A stretch of DNA of 64,000 nt from Levilactobacillus huananensis (GTDB lineage Bacteria; Bacillota; Bacilli; Lactobacillales; Lactobacillaceae): NCBI RefSeq assembly GCF_003946145.1, contig NZ_RHOC01000001.1, positions 310,001 through 374,000 on the forward strand. The letters are read 5' to 3'. Made by a program: the position numbers and the translations under genes. The notes beneath the pieces were generated by a model, which saw only the letters and a list, made by a program, of their open reading frames with translations, made no database searches and had not been told where the DNA came from. This document shows positions 17,516-26,656 of this stretch, in pieces; position 1 is the stretch's first letter; each line of letters starts with the position of its first letter.

Positions 17516-18358
17516 TTAACTTCGCAAGAAACGAATCAACAGCTTATCGACCTTCACGTTGTCATGTAACTTGCTGTGTTGTGCCCTGGGACCAACAATC
17601 TTGCGTTCCTGATAGGATTTAGCTCGTCCTGAGACCAAATACCGCAATGATTGAGAGGAAGCATTGCTAACCGAGCCATCTGAATGCGACCCATCATCTT
17701 TATCCCCATAAATATTCAGAATTGAAACCTGTTTAGGATAGGTCTTGCGGAGGGCTAACAGTCGTTTATAATCCGCCTGCATTTTCTCGGGCTTGCCATT
17801 GGCCCGTAACTTCATTCGATTAGGCTCATCATTCATACCTAGAATTCCGTTAAAATGGCCTGCAATGGCGACCTGTTTCTGTAATTTTGGCAAGCTGCGA
17901 TCGTTATGCCGCAAATAATACATAATAGCCATATTACCCATCGAATGGCCAATCACATTAAACTTTTTCGTATGGTAAGTTTGCTGCAGCTTAACTACGG
18001 TTGCTTTAGCCCATTGTCCCCACTGTTGTGCATTGGTATTATGATTGTCCTCAAAACCAACTTCAACGATCGGGCGATAATCCCCTTCACGAAAATGACC
18101 AGATAATATCACCTCTCCATCTTTTCTCACATTTGCCCGCACGATGGTGTGGGTTAGACCGGCATTGACCAGCGCATGAGCCATCTGTTCCTCAGCATGC
18201 GTACTGCTTCCCCAGACGTGGAAAAATAACGTTGGTTCGTACTTACTAGGATTGGCTAGGGAAACAGTATGGTGACGATGTGGCGTTACTCCACATGCTG
18301 CCAAACTCACTAACCCAAACAAAACAATCCCCAAAACCAGAAAACCTCTTTTTTTCAT
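17516..18358 (-). CDS. DUF915-type alpha/beta-hydrolase lipoprotein
   Basis: A 280 aa surface hydrolase. Starting at ATG 18358 (RBS GGGGAG), the first 22 residues form a lipoprotein signal with lipobox LAAC. The domain has FHVWGSS near its start, the nucleophile elbow GHSMGN (catalytic Ser) in the middle, an Asp-rich YGDKDDGSHSDGSV segment and a late His (HSKLHDN), matching the DUF915 branch of alpha/beta hydrolases. The substrate is unknown; carboxylesterase-like activity outside the membrane is plausible. Transcribed alone. Confidence 0.88.
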   Translation of the reverse strand: MKKRGFLVLGIVLFGLVSLAACGVTPHRHHTVSLANPSKYEPTLFFHVWGSSTHAEEQMAHALVNAGLTHTIVRANVRKDGEVILSGHFREGDYRPIVEVGFEDNHNTNAQQWGQWAKATVVKLQQTYHTKKFNVIGHSMGNMAIMYYLRHNDRSLPKLQKQVAIAGHFNGILGMNDEPNRMKLRANGKPEKMQADYKRLLALRKTYPKQVSILNIYGDKDDGSHSDGSVSNASSQSLRYLVSGRAKSYQERKIVGPRAQHSKLHDNVKVDKLLIRFLRS

Positions 18359-18467
18359 AAAATGTATCTCCCCACATTTGTTTAATAGCAAGAGTATAAA
18401 CCCTAATGTGGACTCTAAGACAAGCCTGTTTTCAATAATTAATCGCCTTTGGTCCTTTACTAACTCA

Positions 18468-18500
18468 TAAAAAAAGTTCATCGCGATCGGCGATGAACTT
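18468..18500 (-). terminator. Rho-independent terminator after the isochorismatase-family gene
   Basis: AAGTTCATCG pairs with CGATGAACTT; on the minus strand a run of T residues follows the stem. Confidence 0.9.
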
Positions 18501-18506
18501 GAGATA

Positions 18507-19004
18507 CTAGGCTTCTAGCATTGTGACGAAACGTTGATTCCAAATGCCCTCAAAAAAAGCAATGGTTTGCTTCGCAGTCATAAATTTATTATCCACAGTA
18601 GTCGTTAGCCCCCGTGTCATTTGTAAATCATAACCAATACCATGAGCTACCTTAGTGGTCGTATCGACACAGTACTCAACCTGTGCGCCACAAATCTCCA
18701 ATGACTCTGCCGCAAAGCTCGTTAAAACACGCCGCAAATTAGTGTGGAAAAAGGCATTGGCGTGATGCTTAGAAACGATTGGATCCGTGTCACGATAATC
18801 CAGTTCAGGAATCAATTCCCAATCGTGGGTCCCTTCTACCAAATCCTCATCCGAATGTTGGATGAAAACAATTGGTTTCTTAGCCTTGCGATACGCCGTA
18901 ATTCGAGCGTTAATGCCTGCAATGACTTGGGGCATGTTTGCTGCGGTTTGTTTCCCGTAACAAACACCATTTTGAAGATCAATGACCAGTAAGACGTCTG
19001 CCAT
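18507..19004 (-). CDS. Cysteine hydrolase of the isochorismatase family
   Basis: A 165 aa protein with the Asp-Lys-Cys layout of the family: VIDLQNG near the start (Asp), a central Lys, and the nucleophile Cys in ICGAQVEYCVDTT about residue 112. Members hydrolyse amides such as nicotinamide, N-carbamoyl compounds or isochorismate. No neighbouring pathway gene points to a substrate. RBS AAGGAGG precedes ATG 19004. Confidence 0.88.
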   Translation of the reverse strand: MADVLLVIDLQNGVCYGKQTAANMPQVIAGINARITAYRKAKKPIVFIQHSDEDLVEGTHDWELIPELDYRDTDPIVSKHHANAFFHTNLRRVLTSFAAESLEICGAQVEYCVDTTTKVAHGIGYDLQMTRGLTTTVDNKFMTAKQTIAFFEGIWNQRFVTMLEA

Positions 19005-19097
19005 GTTGATGGCCTCCTTCAGGATTCTTTCAGCTTAATTTCTATCATACGCTATTTACGGTATCCTTCAAACTATAAAAAATTGAATTAGTCTTAT

Positions 19098-19904
19098 TTA
19101 GGGCTCGATAGTTTTGTCCCCGCTAAATAGGTGTTGCTTGACAACCCAATCCTTAGCAAGCACATCACCCGTTTCCGAAAGCGTAAGCGCAAAAATACCG
19201 CCATTTTTGGCTCCTGACCGGCTTCCAGCGTCAATCAAATACCGTGGACAGTCTTGATCATTTGCTTGCATCTTGATATAACCATAACCATTATTCGCGA
19301 TCGTTTGGACCGGCGTATGACCGGTAATGATAATCCGATTGGTTTGGTTACTATGCCACGATCGCGCATGACCATAGTAGTAGTCGTCACGAATCCAGAG
19401 CAAATCATCACGAATCTGCTGATTAAGCGGATAATCCCAATTTATGCCAGCATGAACTGCCAGCATATAATCATTCGACCAAGTCAGTGGCAACTGTGCT
19501 AAGAAATGGGTGTATTGGTGTAATGGCTCTCGACGCAATGCGTCCGCAACAACGATAAAGTTGCTAGAATGGATTCCTAATTTTCGCCAGGTATGTGATC
19601 CCCCATTTACCCGCCAGTTCTGGTAACTGAAATCATCTCCGTATGCCGTTTGTAACCAAAAATCGTCATGATTGCCCAACAAAGCAATATCGTGATGCTC
19701 ATTAACCCTCTCCATAATGAGATCGAGGACGGCTAATGGGTCAATGCTATCTGTTTGTTGGGTACCCATTCGAGTCGATCTGCCATCAATGTAATCGCCT
19801 AAAAATACCAACCGACTATTTTTCAACGACTCGGCTTGCAACAAAATGGCAAGATCGTCAGCGGCAGAATGAATATCGCCAATAAATGTATATTTTGACA
19901 ACAC
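19098..19904 (-). CDS. PPP-type metallophosphoesterase
   Basis: A 268 aa calcineurin-like phosphoesterase. The metal-binding signatures appear in order: GDIHS near the N-terminus, GDYIDGR, GNHDDF, then AVHAGINW and GHTPV. Order and spacing fit the serine/threonine phosphatase or diadenosine tetraphosphatase (ApaH/PrpE-like) group. Start is GTG 19904 behind GGAGCG. The exact substrate is undetermined. Confidence 0.9.
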   Translation of the reverse strand: MLSKYTFIGDIHSAADDLAILLQAESLKNSRLVFLGDYIDGRSTRMGTQQTDSIDPLAVLDLIMERVNEHHDIALLGNHDDFWLQTAYGDDFSYQNWRVNGGSHTWRKLGIHSSNFIVVADALRREPLHQYTHFLAQLPLTWSNDYMLAVHAGINWDYPLNQQIRDDLLWIRDDYYYGHARSWHSNQTNRIIITGHTPVQTIANNGYGYIKMQANDQDCPRYLIDAGSRSGAKNGGIFALTLSETGDVLAKDWVVKQHLFSGDKTIEP

Positions 19905-20057
19905 GACGCGCTCCTTTCCATTTTGATGTCTCCGATTGGACTCCGCAATATAAAGTCTGAGTTTTCATTCTTATCTTATATCATACCGTCTGCTAGTACT
20001 TTATTGCATAATTCAAGCCTTAAAAGATTAGCTTTTACCTTTTGATTCCAACAAACG

Positions 20058-20092
20058 AAAAACAGCATCCGCCACAACTGGATAGATGCTGT
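20058..20092 (-). terminator. Rho-independent terminator after nth
   Basis: ACAGCATC pairs with GATGCTGT across about 15 bases; TTTTTCG follows on the minus strand. Confidence 0.8.
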
Positions 20093-20120
20093 CCCATAAA
20101 CTATTAGTGACTTTCATAAA

Positions 20121-20771
20121 CTAACGTACCGCTTCGTTCTCCTCATTCAAGTTATCACAATCGATAATCAATTGGCAAACTTCTTTATCTGGAGAAAGCT
20201 TCATCGAATACTTCCGACCATATTCGATCATGGTATGATGTGCACGATGTAATTCTTCAGGATTCAAAACACTAACGATCTTCTTTTCCACCTGCAGTGG
20301 GGATGCTGTTTGTCCGACAAAATGTAAACGCTTTGAGATGGCAGAGACATGTGTATCAACAGCAAAGGTCGGCTCGCCAAAGACATCACTCAGAACAACA
20401 TTCGCTGTCTTTCTCCCGGCCCCTGGCAAAGCCATAATTCCCTTACGATCGGTCGGAATCACATCATTCAGTTCTTCATGAACAATTCTAGCAGTCTTGA
20501 TAATGTTCTTCGCCTTGTTGTGGAATAGACCCACACTCTTGATGATCATTTCCACATCAGTAATATTAGCTAACATTAAATCACTTGGATTTGGATATTT
20601 CGCAAATAGTATGGGTGTGACCTTGTTAACCGATACGTCCGTTGCTTGTGCACTAAGGATCACCGAGATCAAATATTGAAAAGGTGTTCTAGAGTCCAAC
20701 GAAGGGCCAACAGGACCAATATCCGCTTCCATTTGATGAATGGCCCAGGCAATCTGTTTATCTTTTAGCAT
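20121..20771 (-). CDS. nth: Endonuclease III with incomplete Fe-S ligand set
   Basis: A 216 aa HhH-GPD DNA glycosylase/AP lyase for oxidised pyrimidines. SAQATD, the helix-hairpin-helix LPGAGRKTANVVL with catalytic Lys, and FAVDTHV with catalytic Asp are intact. The C-terminal [4Fe-4S] loop, normally Cys-x6-Cys-x2-Cys-x5-Cys, reads YGRKYSMKLSPDKEVCQLIIDC: the first two cysteines are Ser and Lys and only the last two remain. It probably folds without the cluster. I start at ATG 20771 (GAGAGG twelve bases before). The locus is not the usual nth position next to dnaD. Confidence 0.92.
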   Translation of the reverse strand: MLKDKQIAWAIHQMEADIGPVGPSLDSRTPFQYLISVILSAQATDVSVNKVTPILFAKYPNPSDLMLANITDVEMIIKSVGLFHNKAKNIIKTARIVHEELNDVIPTDRKGIMALPGAGRKTANVVLSDVFGEPTFAVDTHVSAISKRLHFVGQTASPLQVEKKIVSVLNPEELHRAHHTMIEYGRKYSMKLSPDKEVCQLIIDCDNLNEENEAVR

Positions 20772-20863
20772 AGGTAATGCCAACCTCTCTCGTCCTTCAT
20801 GACGGTATCTTTATAAATCAATCTTACCGCAAAAAGTCAGAGAACAAACTAAATTTGCCGAAT

Positions 20864-21424
20864 TTAGTTACGAACTGTGAATCCAGCACCATGGCCACCA
20901 AACTTATGAAAAACGCCGTTAAGCTCATGAAGACCATGAAGAACGTAGGTGGTATTTCCAACCTGCTTTACCTTTTCCTGCATGAAAGCAATGTCCCCAT
21001 TGGGGAATATGTAATAGTTATGCTCAATATCCGCAGGAACCCTTTGCGCCTTCAACTTTTTTAGTTTAATGACATACTTCTTATTAAGCTTGTTGATCTT
21101 GCGAGTCAGGACTTTCGCCTGTTTTGACGTATAAACGGTTCCTCTTTCCTGAGCGACGACTTTCTTTAGACGTTTGAGTAACTTGATCTTATGTGACACG
21201 ACTTCTTTCCAAGCGATCGATAGCCCCTTCTTGTTCAGCGTCGCCGCCCGAAGTGCTTTTTTATTCTTCTTGATATAATAGGACTTATCGGTTCGTAACT
21301 TTTGTTGGCTTGGTACCTTAGCCGCATCGGCCTTGGTCACGGCTGCCCCTAGACCCAGTGTCAGAATAACTCCCAGAATTGCTAACCAAATTTGAAGCTG
21401 TTTTCTCGTTTTCTCATGTCGCAT
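20864..21424 (-). CDS. Secreted lysine-rich protein of unknown function
   Basis: A 186 aa protein I do not recognise. Residues 1 to about 34 form a signal peptide (IWLAILGVILTLGLGAAVTKADA). The middle (about 50-130) is highly basic and helical with many Lys-Leu-Lys segments, suggesting a coiled or wall-polymer-binding helix. The C-terminal 55 residues look globular (YYIFPNGDIAFMQEKVKQVG, GGHGAGFTVRN). No anchor motif is present, so it is probably secreted or held by charge to the wall. Confidence 0.7.
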   Translation of the reverse strand: MRHEKTRKQLQIWLAILGVILTLGLGAAVTKADAAKVPSQQKLRTDKSYYIKKNKKALRAATLNKKGLSIAWKEVVSHKIKLLKRLKKVVAQERGTVYTSKQAKVLTRKINKLNKKYVIKLKKLKAQRVPADIEHNYYIFPNGDIAFMQEKVKQVGNTTYVLHGLHELNGVFHKFGGHGAGFTVRN

Positions 21425-21904
21425 ATCAATTCCTCCGTTCGATTCAACTCTGCCAATATGCCTGTGTCAGATGTAGCGATCAGATCAATCCGGTCTTTAG
21501 CAGACATATATTAACGAAACGATGTTTAAGAAACTTCTTAATGGCGTAATACAGCTGAAATAGCCACCCGTTTCAGCGATGAAATCTTAGAGCCCCTAAA
21601 CCTTATCATCCAACAGCTCTTCTGGCAAGCATCAAGAATGCGATGCTAGTCTTCCACTGAATTATAATTCATACTGGTCTAACCATCAGAATCCCACCAT
21701 AACAGATTGAACGTCTCATTTTTTTAGACTGGCTTAAACGCAATTATGAATATCTTTGTGCTAACACTATTTGACTCAGCAGTATCCCTTTTCCATGAAC
21801 TATCCTTTTTTCTCTCCCCAAATAGATAACTCTGAAATAATTACCTCTATCAAAGGTGTATACTAAAAATCTAAATTTGATTTCACAATTTAAGGAGGAA
21901 GCTC
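21425..21904. other. Divergent promoter region
   Basis: About 480 bases between two divergent genes. A TATACT box at 21859-21864 lies about 40 bases before the plus-strand gene, with TAAGGAGG as its RBS; its -35 is weak. No ORF or RNA gene is recognised. Confidence 0.5.
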
Positions 21905-22444
21905 ATGCAAAACTTAGACCTAACTAATCTCGTTCTGGGTGCTTGGCTACTATTTGTCGTTATTAAGCGGCAACTGGCGCCTAAAATTATTCGTTTCAAA
22001 ATTGAGTTTTATATTTTAGTCGTTTTATTAGGTGCCGCTTCAATCGGGGACGCTTTTCAGAAACAACATTTACAAATCACTTTACAACAGGCGCTTATTT
22101 TCGGTGGCCTAAGTTTAGCTAGTGCTGTTATCTTCGCTGGACTACGGGCCTGGTCCTACCAGTTTTGGGTAAACGATGCAGGACTCGTCATGCGCCAAGG
22201 CAATTGGCTCACACTAGTCTGGTGGATCATCGGCATTGCCGGCCATCTAGCTGTGGACCGCATTTGGACCGGAAGTTCGGTAACCTTGCTCCTCTATTTA
22301 GGCATAACCTTGCTGGTCCAACGTGGTAGTGTCTGGTTACTGGCGTCGCGACAGTATCCCATGGAAATGCGTCATAACGCTGCTCTACAGACTGAGAATC
22401 GCCACGAGCGCCACGAAAGAAAACGTTCAAAAAGAAATAAATAG
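21905..22444 (+). CDS. Membrane protein of unknown function
   Basis: A 179 aa protein with about five hydrophobic segments (LVLGAWLLFVVI, FYILVVLLGAASI, ALIFGGLSLASAVIFAGL, WLTLVWWIIGIAGHLAVD, VTLLLYLGITLLVQRG) and a strongly basic C-terminal tail. The layout loosely recalls CcdC/DUF1453-type membrane proteins, but I would not assign it. RBS TTAAGGAGG is excellent. The basic tail is presumably cytoplasmic. Confidence 0.75.
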   Translation: MQNLDLTNLVLGAWLLFVVIKRQLAPKIIRFKIEFYILVVLLGAASIGDAFQKQHLQITLQQALIFGGLSLASAVIFAGLRAWSYQFWVNDAGLVMRQGNWLTLVWWIIGIAGHLAVDRIWTGSSVTLLLYLGITLLVQRGSVWLLASRQYPMEMRHNAALQTENRHERHERKRSKRNK

Positions 22445-22521
22445 ATAGCGTGTAAGTTTTCAAAAATTCATTTATTTTCTGAGAAATTTTTGCCATGTAA
22501 CTCTTTAATATCCTATAATGA

Positions 22522-22966
22522 AAATGTATCGAAGCGGCTAGTCAATACTTCAAGCTTCCCTATCACGGCTATGTTCGAACAAGAAAAGCCATGTACGTGG
22601 GTATCTCTCAAAAGCATGAAAAAAATATAGACCCCTTCTCATAAAAAGGGAACAGTACTTCAACTTTACCGTAAAATTGAAAACGGCCATCAAGTCAAAG
22701 CTTCTTTCACACTCCAAAAAGATAGCGACTCTTCGGCACCATTATTTTATCTGACATTAGACAACTATATTCAATATTACAATAAGTCTACGATTGATCG
22801 CTATGACCCTTGTTCCACAGATATAGACGTCTTTGAAGGACTCTAGGACGATATTTACAAACCAACTGCTTCTGCTAAAGCGACAAAAACTACTGTCAAA
22901 GAAAACACGACAACTGTTCAATATCGCCCTGCGATTATAGGAAGAGTGGCTACAACAGGTATCTAA
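22522..22966 (+). pseudogene. Decayed gene of unknown function
   Basis: Two plus-strand frames carry coding-like sequence without a full ORF. The first, to TAA 22642-22644, includes EAASQYFKLPYHGYVRTRK and GISQKHEKNIDPFS. Around 22631-22640 the reading passes to another frame: KKGTVLQLYRKIENGHQ, then FYLTLDNYIQYYNKSTIDRY, with a TAG at 22844-22846 and an end at TAA 22964-22966. No start codon is left. A single frameshift plus one nonsense change would restore about 145 residues. I recognise no domain. Confidence 0.65.
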
Positions 22967-23017
22967 GACTCGTTGTCACACCCCCACTGAGTCATTTCAT
23001 TTAAATGATTCCAAACC

Positions 23018-23060
23018 AAAACTGGTTCCGAAGATCATGACGATCTCCGAAACCAGTTTT
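23018..23060 (-). terminator. Rho-independent terminator after the MutS2-like gene
   Basis: AAAACTGGTTTCGGAGATCG pairs with the facing CGATCTTCGGAACCAGTTTT-type arm with few mismatches. It is nested inside a wider GAGTCATTT/AAATGACTC inverted repeat (22989-23080). Confidence 0.8.
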
Positions 23061-23083
23061 ATTTATCATTCAATCTAAATGAC

Positions 23084-24625
23084 TCATCGACCAGCCTGTC
23101 CCGTCTGAGACTTCTCAGCCAATCGACGTCGTGTGTCCTCTAAAATCGGCTGGGCCAATCCTAAACGTTCCGCTAGCCAAACTGCTTCGCTAGCGCCAAC
23201 CTGATGCAGTAGTAAACGATAAGTTGGCCGTAATGTCTTGGGATCAAAGGCCATGGTAGCCGTCATAAATGTTGGACAATCAACCGCATATTCTTTAATG
23301 GCACTGAAATGAGTTGTCGCAATGATTGTTGCCTGACGTTGGCGGAGGTACTCGATAATCGAAATGCTTAAGGCAGACCCCTCTTCGGGATCAGTTCCAC
23401 TCCCAATTTCATCAAGTAGGACCAACGCATTGGTCTGAATATTAGCGGTCATATCGACCAAGGTTGTCATCTCCGCAGCAAAGGTACTTAACTGAGCGGT
23501 AAGACTTTGATTATCACCAATATCTACCCAGAACTGGCTAAAGACCGCCATCTCTGTACCTTTATCGGCGGGTAATTCCAAACCAAATTGAACCATCAAT
23601 GCAAACAACGCAATCGTTTTAAGCACAACGGTCTTCCCACCAGAATTTGCACCGGTAATCATCAAACCTTGATGGGACGAAAGCTCGATATCCAAAGGCA
23701 CAGCATCCGGTCCAAGCAAGGGATGGCGTCCAGCTATAATCTTAATATATTGGTCCGTATTCAGCTTAGGAAGACGGCTATCCGTTTCCAAACCGTACTG
23801 TCCCTTAGCCATAGTCTGATCAAAGTCACTAAGTAAGTCTTGGTCCTCTTTCAAATCGTCCCAGTGATCAAGAACGTCCCCAGTCAATGTGGCCAGTAAT
23901 TGATAAATTTCATCGCTTTCAGCATTGATCAAGCTGGTCAATACAGCCGATTTCTTCGCAGCCGCTTGGGGTTCAAAAAATACCGTCGAACCTGTCCCGG
24001 ACTGGTCCACAACCTGGCCCGAAAATCGATTCTTATAACTAGCCTTCAACTGCACACAAACCCGGTCATTCCGGGTGATCAGACGATTACTCTGAACCGC
24101 CTTCGAATGTTTCTGAACAAACTGGCTTAACGTCGTTTGTATTTGTTGGCGTTGCTTCTTAATCTGGCGTCGAATATCGGCAAGCTGTGGCGTGGCGTCA
24201 TCCGAAACCTGCCCTCTGACAATCACGTGAGCTAGGCGGCCATGTAAGCCGCTTAGCCCCTTGGCGGAGGCCAACATGGCCGTTAACCCTGGTGCAAGTT
24301 GTTCGTGCTCACGAAGAACCGTCGCCAATCGTTGGAGGTTCGTCAAAAAGTCACTGACCATTCCCAGCTGTTCCGCCGTGAGTAAGAGTCCTTGGTCTAG
24401 TTTAGTTTGTAAAGCTGTCAGCTGATCCAGATCAAAATACGTTAACATGACATCATTGGCGAGTAAACGATGGGCTTCGGCCGTCAATCTTAACTGTTGA
24501 CGGACAGTCTCAATAGCCGTCACGTTGGGGGATGTCTGTAAGGCATTCGCTGCCCGGTCACTATGGGTAAAACTAGCGATGGTGGCGAGGATCTGATCAA
24601 GCTGGGTAATCTGTTTTAAAGTCAT
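23084..24625 (-). CDS. Short MutS2-like ATPase lacking the Smr nuclease domain
   Basis: A 513 aa protein of the MutS family. The lever/clamp helices occupy about 1-280. The ATPase follows with Walker A TGANSGGKTV near 320, LTAQLSTFA, Walker B ALVLLDEIGSGTDP and the switch TTHF. MutS2 is normally near 780 aa with a C-terminal KOW/Smr region; here the chain ends soon after the ATPase. MutS2 acts on branched DNA or collided ribosomes, so this shorter paralogue may bind but not cleave nucleic acid. Start ATG 24625 follows AAGGAG. Confidence 0.88.
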   Translation of the reverse strand: MTLKQITQLDQILATIASFTHSDRAANALQTSPNVTAIETVRQQLRLTAEAHRLLANDVMLTYFDLDQLTALQTKLDQGLLLTAEQLGMVSDFLTNLQRLATVLREHEQLAPGLTAMLASAKGLSGLHGRLAHVIVRGQVSDDATPQLADIRRQIKKQRQQIQTTLSQFVQKHSKAVQSNRLITRNDRVCVQLKASYKNRFSGQVVDQSGTGSTVFFEPQAAAKKSAVLTSLINAESDEIYQLLATLTGDVLDHWDDLKEDQDLLSDFDQTMAKGQYGLETDSRLPKLNTDQYIKIIAGRHPLLGPDAVPLDIELSSHQGLMITGANSGGKTVVLKTIALFALMVQFGLELPADKGTEMAVFSQFWVDIGDNQSLTAQLSTFAAEMTTLVDMTANIQTNALVLLDEIGSGTDPEEGSALSISIIEYLRQRQATIIATTHFSAIKEYAVDCPTFMTATMAFDPKTLRPTYRLLLHQVGASEAVWLAERLGLAQPILEDTRRRLAEKSQTGQAGR

Positions 24626-24810
24626 TTTTTCTCCTTGCAGCAATCAGCATGGAGAAACATTCATTGGTTTGAATTGTCGGTCCTGCTGTTGCTAATTCAT
24701 GTACTGTTTGATATCGGACATTGCACGACAATTAATCACACTCATTAACTTCACTCCTTATTAGCATAGGTTTCCACCTTAGCACACCTTGGTTTTTCGA
24801 GCAAACTGAC

Positions 24811-24846
24811 CTAAAAGCCACCGTCAATTATGACGGTGGCTTTTAG
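24811..24846. terminator. Bidirectional terminator hairpin
   Basis: CTAAAAGCCACCGTC and GACGGTGGCTTTTAG are perfect 15-base arms. It follows the minus-strand MazG-like gene. Confidence 0.88.
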
Positions 24847-24852
24847 GGCCAT

Positions 24853-25182
24853 TCAATCTGACTGACTTTCCTTGAAACGTTCAGTCAGCTTAGTCTCGCT
24901 GGCCGCTAACAGGTCACTGGCATCAATATCATATAGACTACTGATAACTAGAACCTGGTCGAGTACGTCTGCCAGCTCTTCGCGCAGGTTGGCCTGACGA
25001 TCCTCCGGGGTTGTTTGCTTCTCGCCGGGATGATCTCGACCAATTTCAACCGCACGAATGGCCCGCGACACTTCACCAACCTCTTCAGTTAGAAAGTTCA
25101 AATGGACGAAAGGAGAATACTGATACCAGTGTCGACGTTGGTAAAAATCAACCAACCATTGTTGATGCGTCGTAATTGTCAA
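24853..25182 (-). CDS. MazG-like nucleotide pyrophosphohydrolase
   Basis: A 109 aa single-domain protein of the all-alpha NTP-PPase group. The metal-binding pattern EEVGE...EELADVLD is complete (residues about 32-36 and 69-76). Such enzymes cleave non-canonical or surplus NTPs to NMP and pyrophosphate. Start is TTG 25182 with AGGAGG eight bases upstream. Single-domain length separates it from full MazG. Confidence 0.88.
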   Translation of the reverse strand: MTITTHQQWLVDFYQRRHWYQYSPFVHLNFLTEEVGEVSRAIRAVEIGRDHPGEKQTTPEDRQANLREELADVLDQVLVISSLYDIDASDLLAASETKLTERFKESQSD

Positions 25183-25434
25183 TCTGTCTGCCTCCTTTTA
25201 GTGTTCTTTCAACTGTACCAGATTCTAAGTGTGAGTCCAGGACCGACGTCTTACAAATAAATAAATATCTGCAACACCCCGAAAAAGTGTGATGATTCTT
25301 TGACCAACTCCTTATGGTTTCCCTAAAGGAACCAAGAAACCTTAAAACTCCGCTCAAAAATCACCGTACTCGCCAAAACTGTTGTAGTCTAGAAACATGT
25401 TAACAGACAAGCAAATTTTTTTGGAGGTGGTTCG

Positions 25435-25947
25435 ATGCGTTGGGAACCCTTATTACTCATCATCTTACTGGCTGGACTAAGTGGTCTACTCATCGTCGCA
25501 ACCGGCCGCAAGCACCGCTGGTTTGCCCTCTTAGTGCTAGGCTACTTAACAGGTCTAGCCGCCATTCTCTTTACACCAATTTCGTTTTCCGGAACCGCCA
25601 TTTATATCATGCCAATCGGGATTGGTCGCGTCAACTTGACAAATATTGATATTTTCAACCTCGGATTTCTGGAGAACATTGTTCTAACAATTCCACTGGG
25701 ATTACTAGTCAAGTGGGCGTTACCCAAACTTTCACTCCTGGATGTCGGTCTCTTTGGGCTCTTCGTAGGAAGTAGTATCGAAACGATTCAATATGTTCTC
25801 TCCCATCACTGGCTCATCAACCGGAGCAGTGATATCAACGACGTCCTCGCCAACGCCTTGGGAATTCTCATCGGGGGGATTACTGTTGCTATTCTCAATC
25901 GACTAACGGCCACCCGCAAAGCGCATGCAGAACGCGTCATTGCTTAG
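25435..25947 (+). CDS. VanZ family membrane protein
   Basis: A 170 aa protein with four to five membrane helices. VanZ-family marks are FLENIVLTIPLG, the ETIQYV helix and RSSDINDVLANALG. VanZ relatives have been linked to teicoplanin and other lipoglycopeptide tolerance and to phospholipid changes, but most chromosomal copies have no proven role. GGAGGTG precedes the start. A terminator follows directly. Confidence 0.9.
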   Translation: MRWEPLLLIILLAGLSGLLIVATGRKHRWFALLVLGYLTGLAAILFTPISFSGTAIYIMPIGIGRVNLTNIDIFNLGFLENIVLTIPLGLLVKWALPKLSLLDVGLFGLFVGSSIETIQYVLSHHWLINRSSDINDVLANALGILIGGITVAILNRLTATRKAHAERVIA

Positions 25948-25962
25948 CTAAATATCCAGAAC

Positions 25963-26001
25963 AAAAAATGGCATTCGCTTCGAGCAGAATACCATTTTTT
26001 T
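25963..26001 (+). terminator. Rho-independent terminator after the vanZ-like gene
   Basis: AAAAAATGGCATTC pairs with AATACCATTTTTTT with one bulge; a T run follows. Confidence 0.85.
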
Positions 26002-26164
26002 GTGCCTATTTATATTCCAACGGTGTAATTGACTGATACCCTTGGATAAGTCCCTGTCAATGATACCGGTAGTATTTCTTGAATTCCTCAGAGCGCTTAT
26101 TCTCTTCAAAATTTGAACGAATGACCCTTAGCCAACTCAGCGTACCCTGCAATAATTAGGACCA

Positions 26165-26212
26165 AAATAAAAAGCCATCACTAGATATCTAATACCAGTA
26201 ACGGCTTCTAAA
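26165..26212 (-). terminator. Probable terminator after the gtrA-like gene
   Basis: On the minus strand AGCCGTTACT pairs with AGTGATGGCT (two G-U), followed by TTTTTATTTT. Confidence 0.7.
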
Positions 26213-26215
26213 AAG

Positions 26216-26656
26216 CTAATTCTGTTCATTGATTGATGAGGCCTTATTTTTCTTAAACACAAACCACTTACTGAAGAAGTAGTTAGCCAAGACAACCACC
26301 ACTTGATCAACCAGTTTGGTCACCATCTCGTTTTGCTGGAGTAGCGTGACCCCGGCCCACATAATGGCCATATCCATAATCAATGTTGCTCCCCGGGCAA
26401 GAAAGAACGTCACAACTTCGTTAAAAAGTGCTTTAATCGTCGTAAAATGGGAGTGAAACACCCAGACCCGATTGGTCAGATAGGCAAATAATACTGACAA
26501 GAACCAGGCCCAGACATTACCAACCTGATAGTTCCAGCCCCACAGTGTTGCCGTGACATAAAAAACGACCAAATTAACGACCGTTGTGAGTCCGCCGAAT
26601 ATCAGGTAGGCCAGCACGTCCTGATATTTGTAGTAAAGTTGCAGTAATCGTTGCAT
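26216..26656 (-). CDS. GtrA family membrane protein
   Basis: A 146 aa four-helix protein of the GtrA/DPMS family. It opens YLIFGGLTTVVNLVVFY, then WNYQVGNVWAWFLSVLFAYLTNRVWVF, and closes KLVDQVVVVLANYFFSKWFVF, the family's characteristic helices. GtrA proteins help move lipid-linked sugars across the membrane for wall polymer glycosylation. No glycosyltransferase gene is adjacent, so the sugar system is unknown. GGGGGG lies about 9 bases before the start. Confidence 0.9.
   Translation of the reverse strand: MQRLLQLYYKYQDVLAYLIFGGLTTVVNLVVFYVTATLWGWNYQVGNVWAWFLSVLFAYLTNRVWVFHSHFTTIKALFNEVVTFFLARGATLIMDMAIMWAGVTLLQQNEMVTKLVDQVVVVLANYFFSKWFVFKKNKASSINEQN

Noticed and set aside
25148-25357. 69-codon minus-strand frame upstream of the MazG-like gene
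   Set aside because: It overlaps the mazG-like start and RBS and has no domain features.
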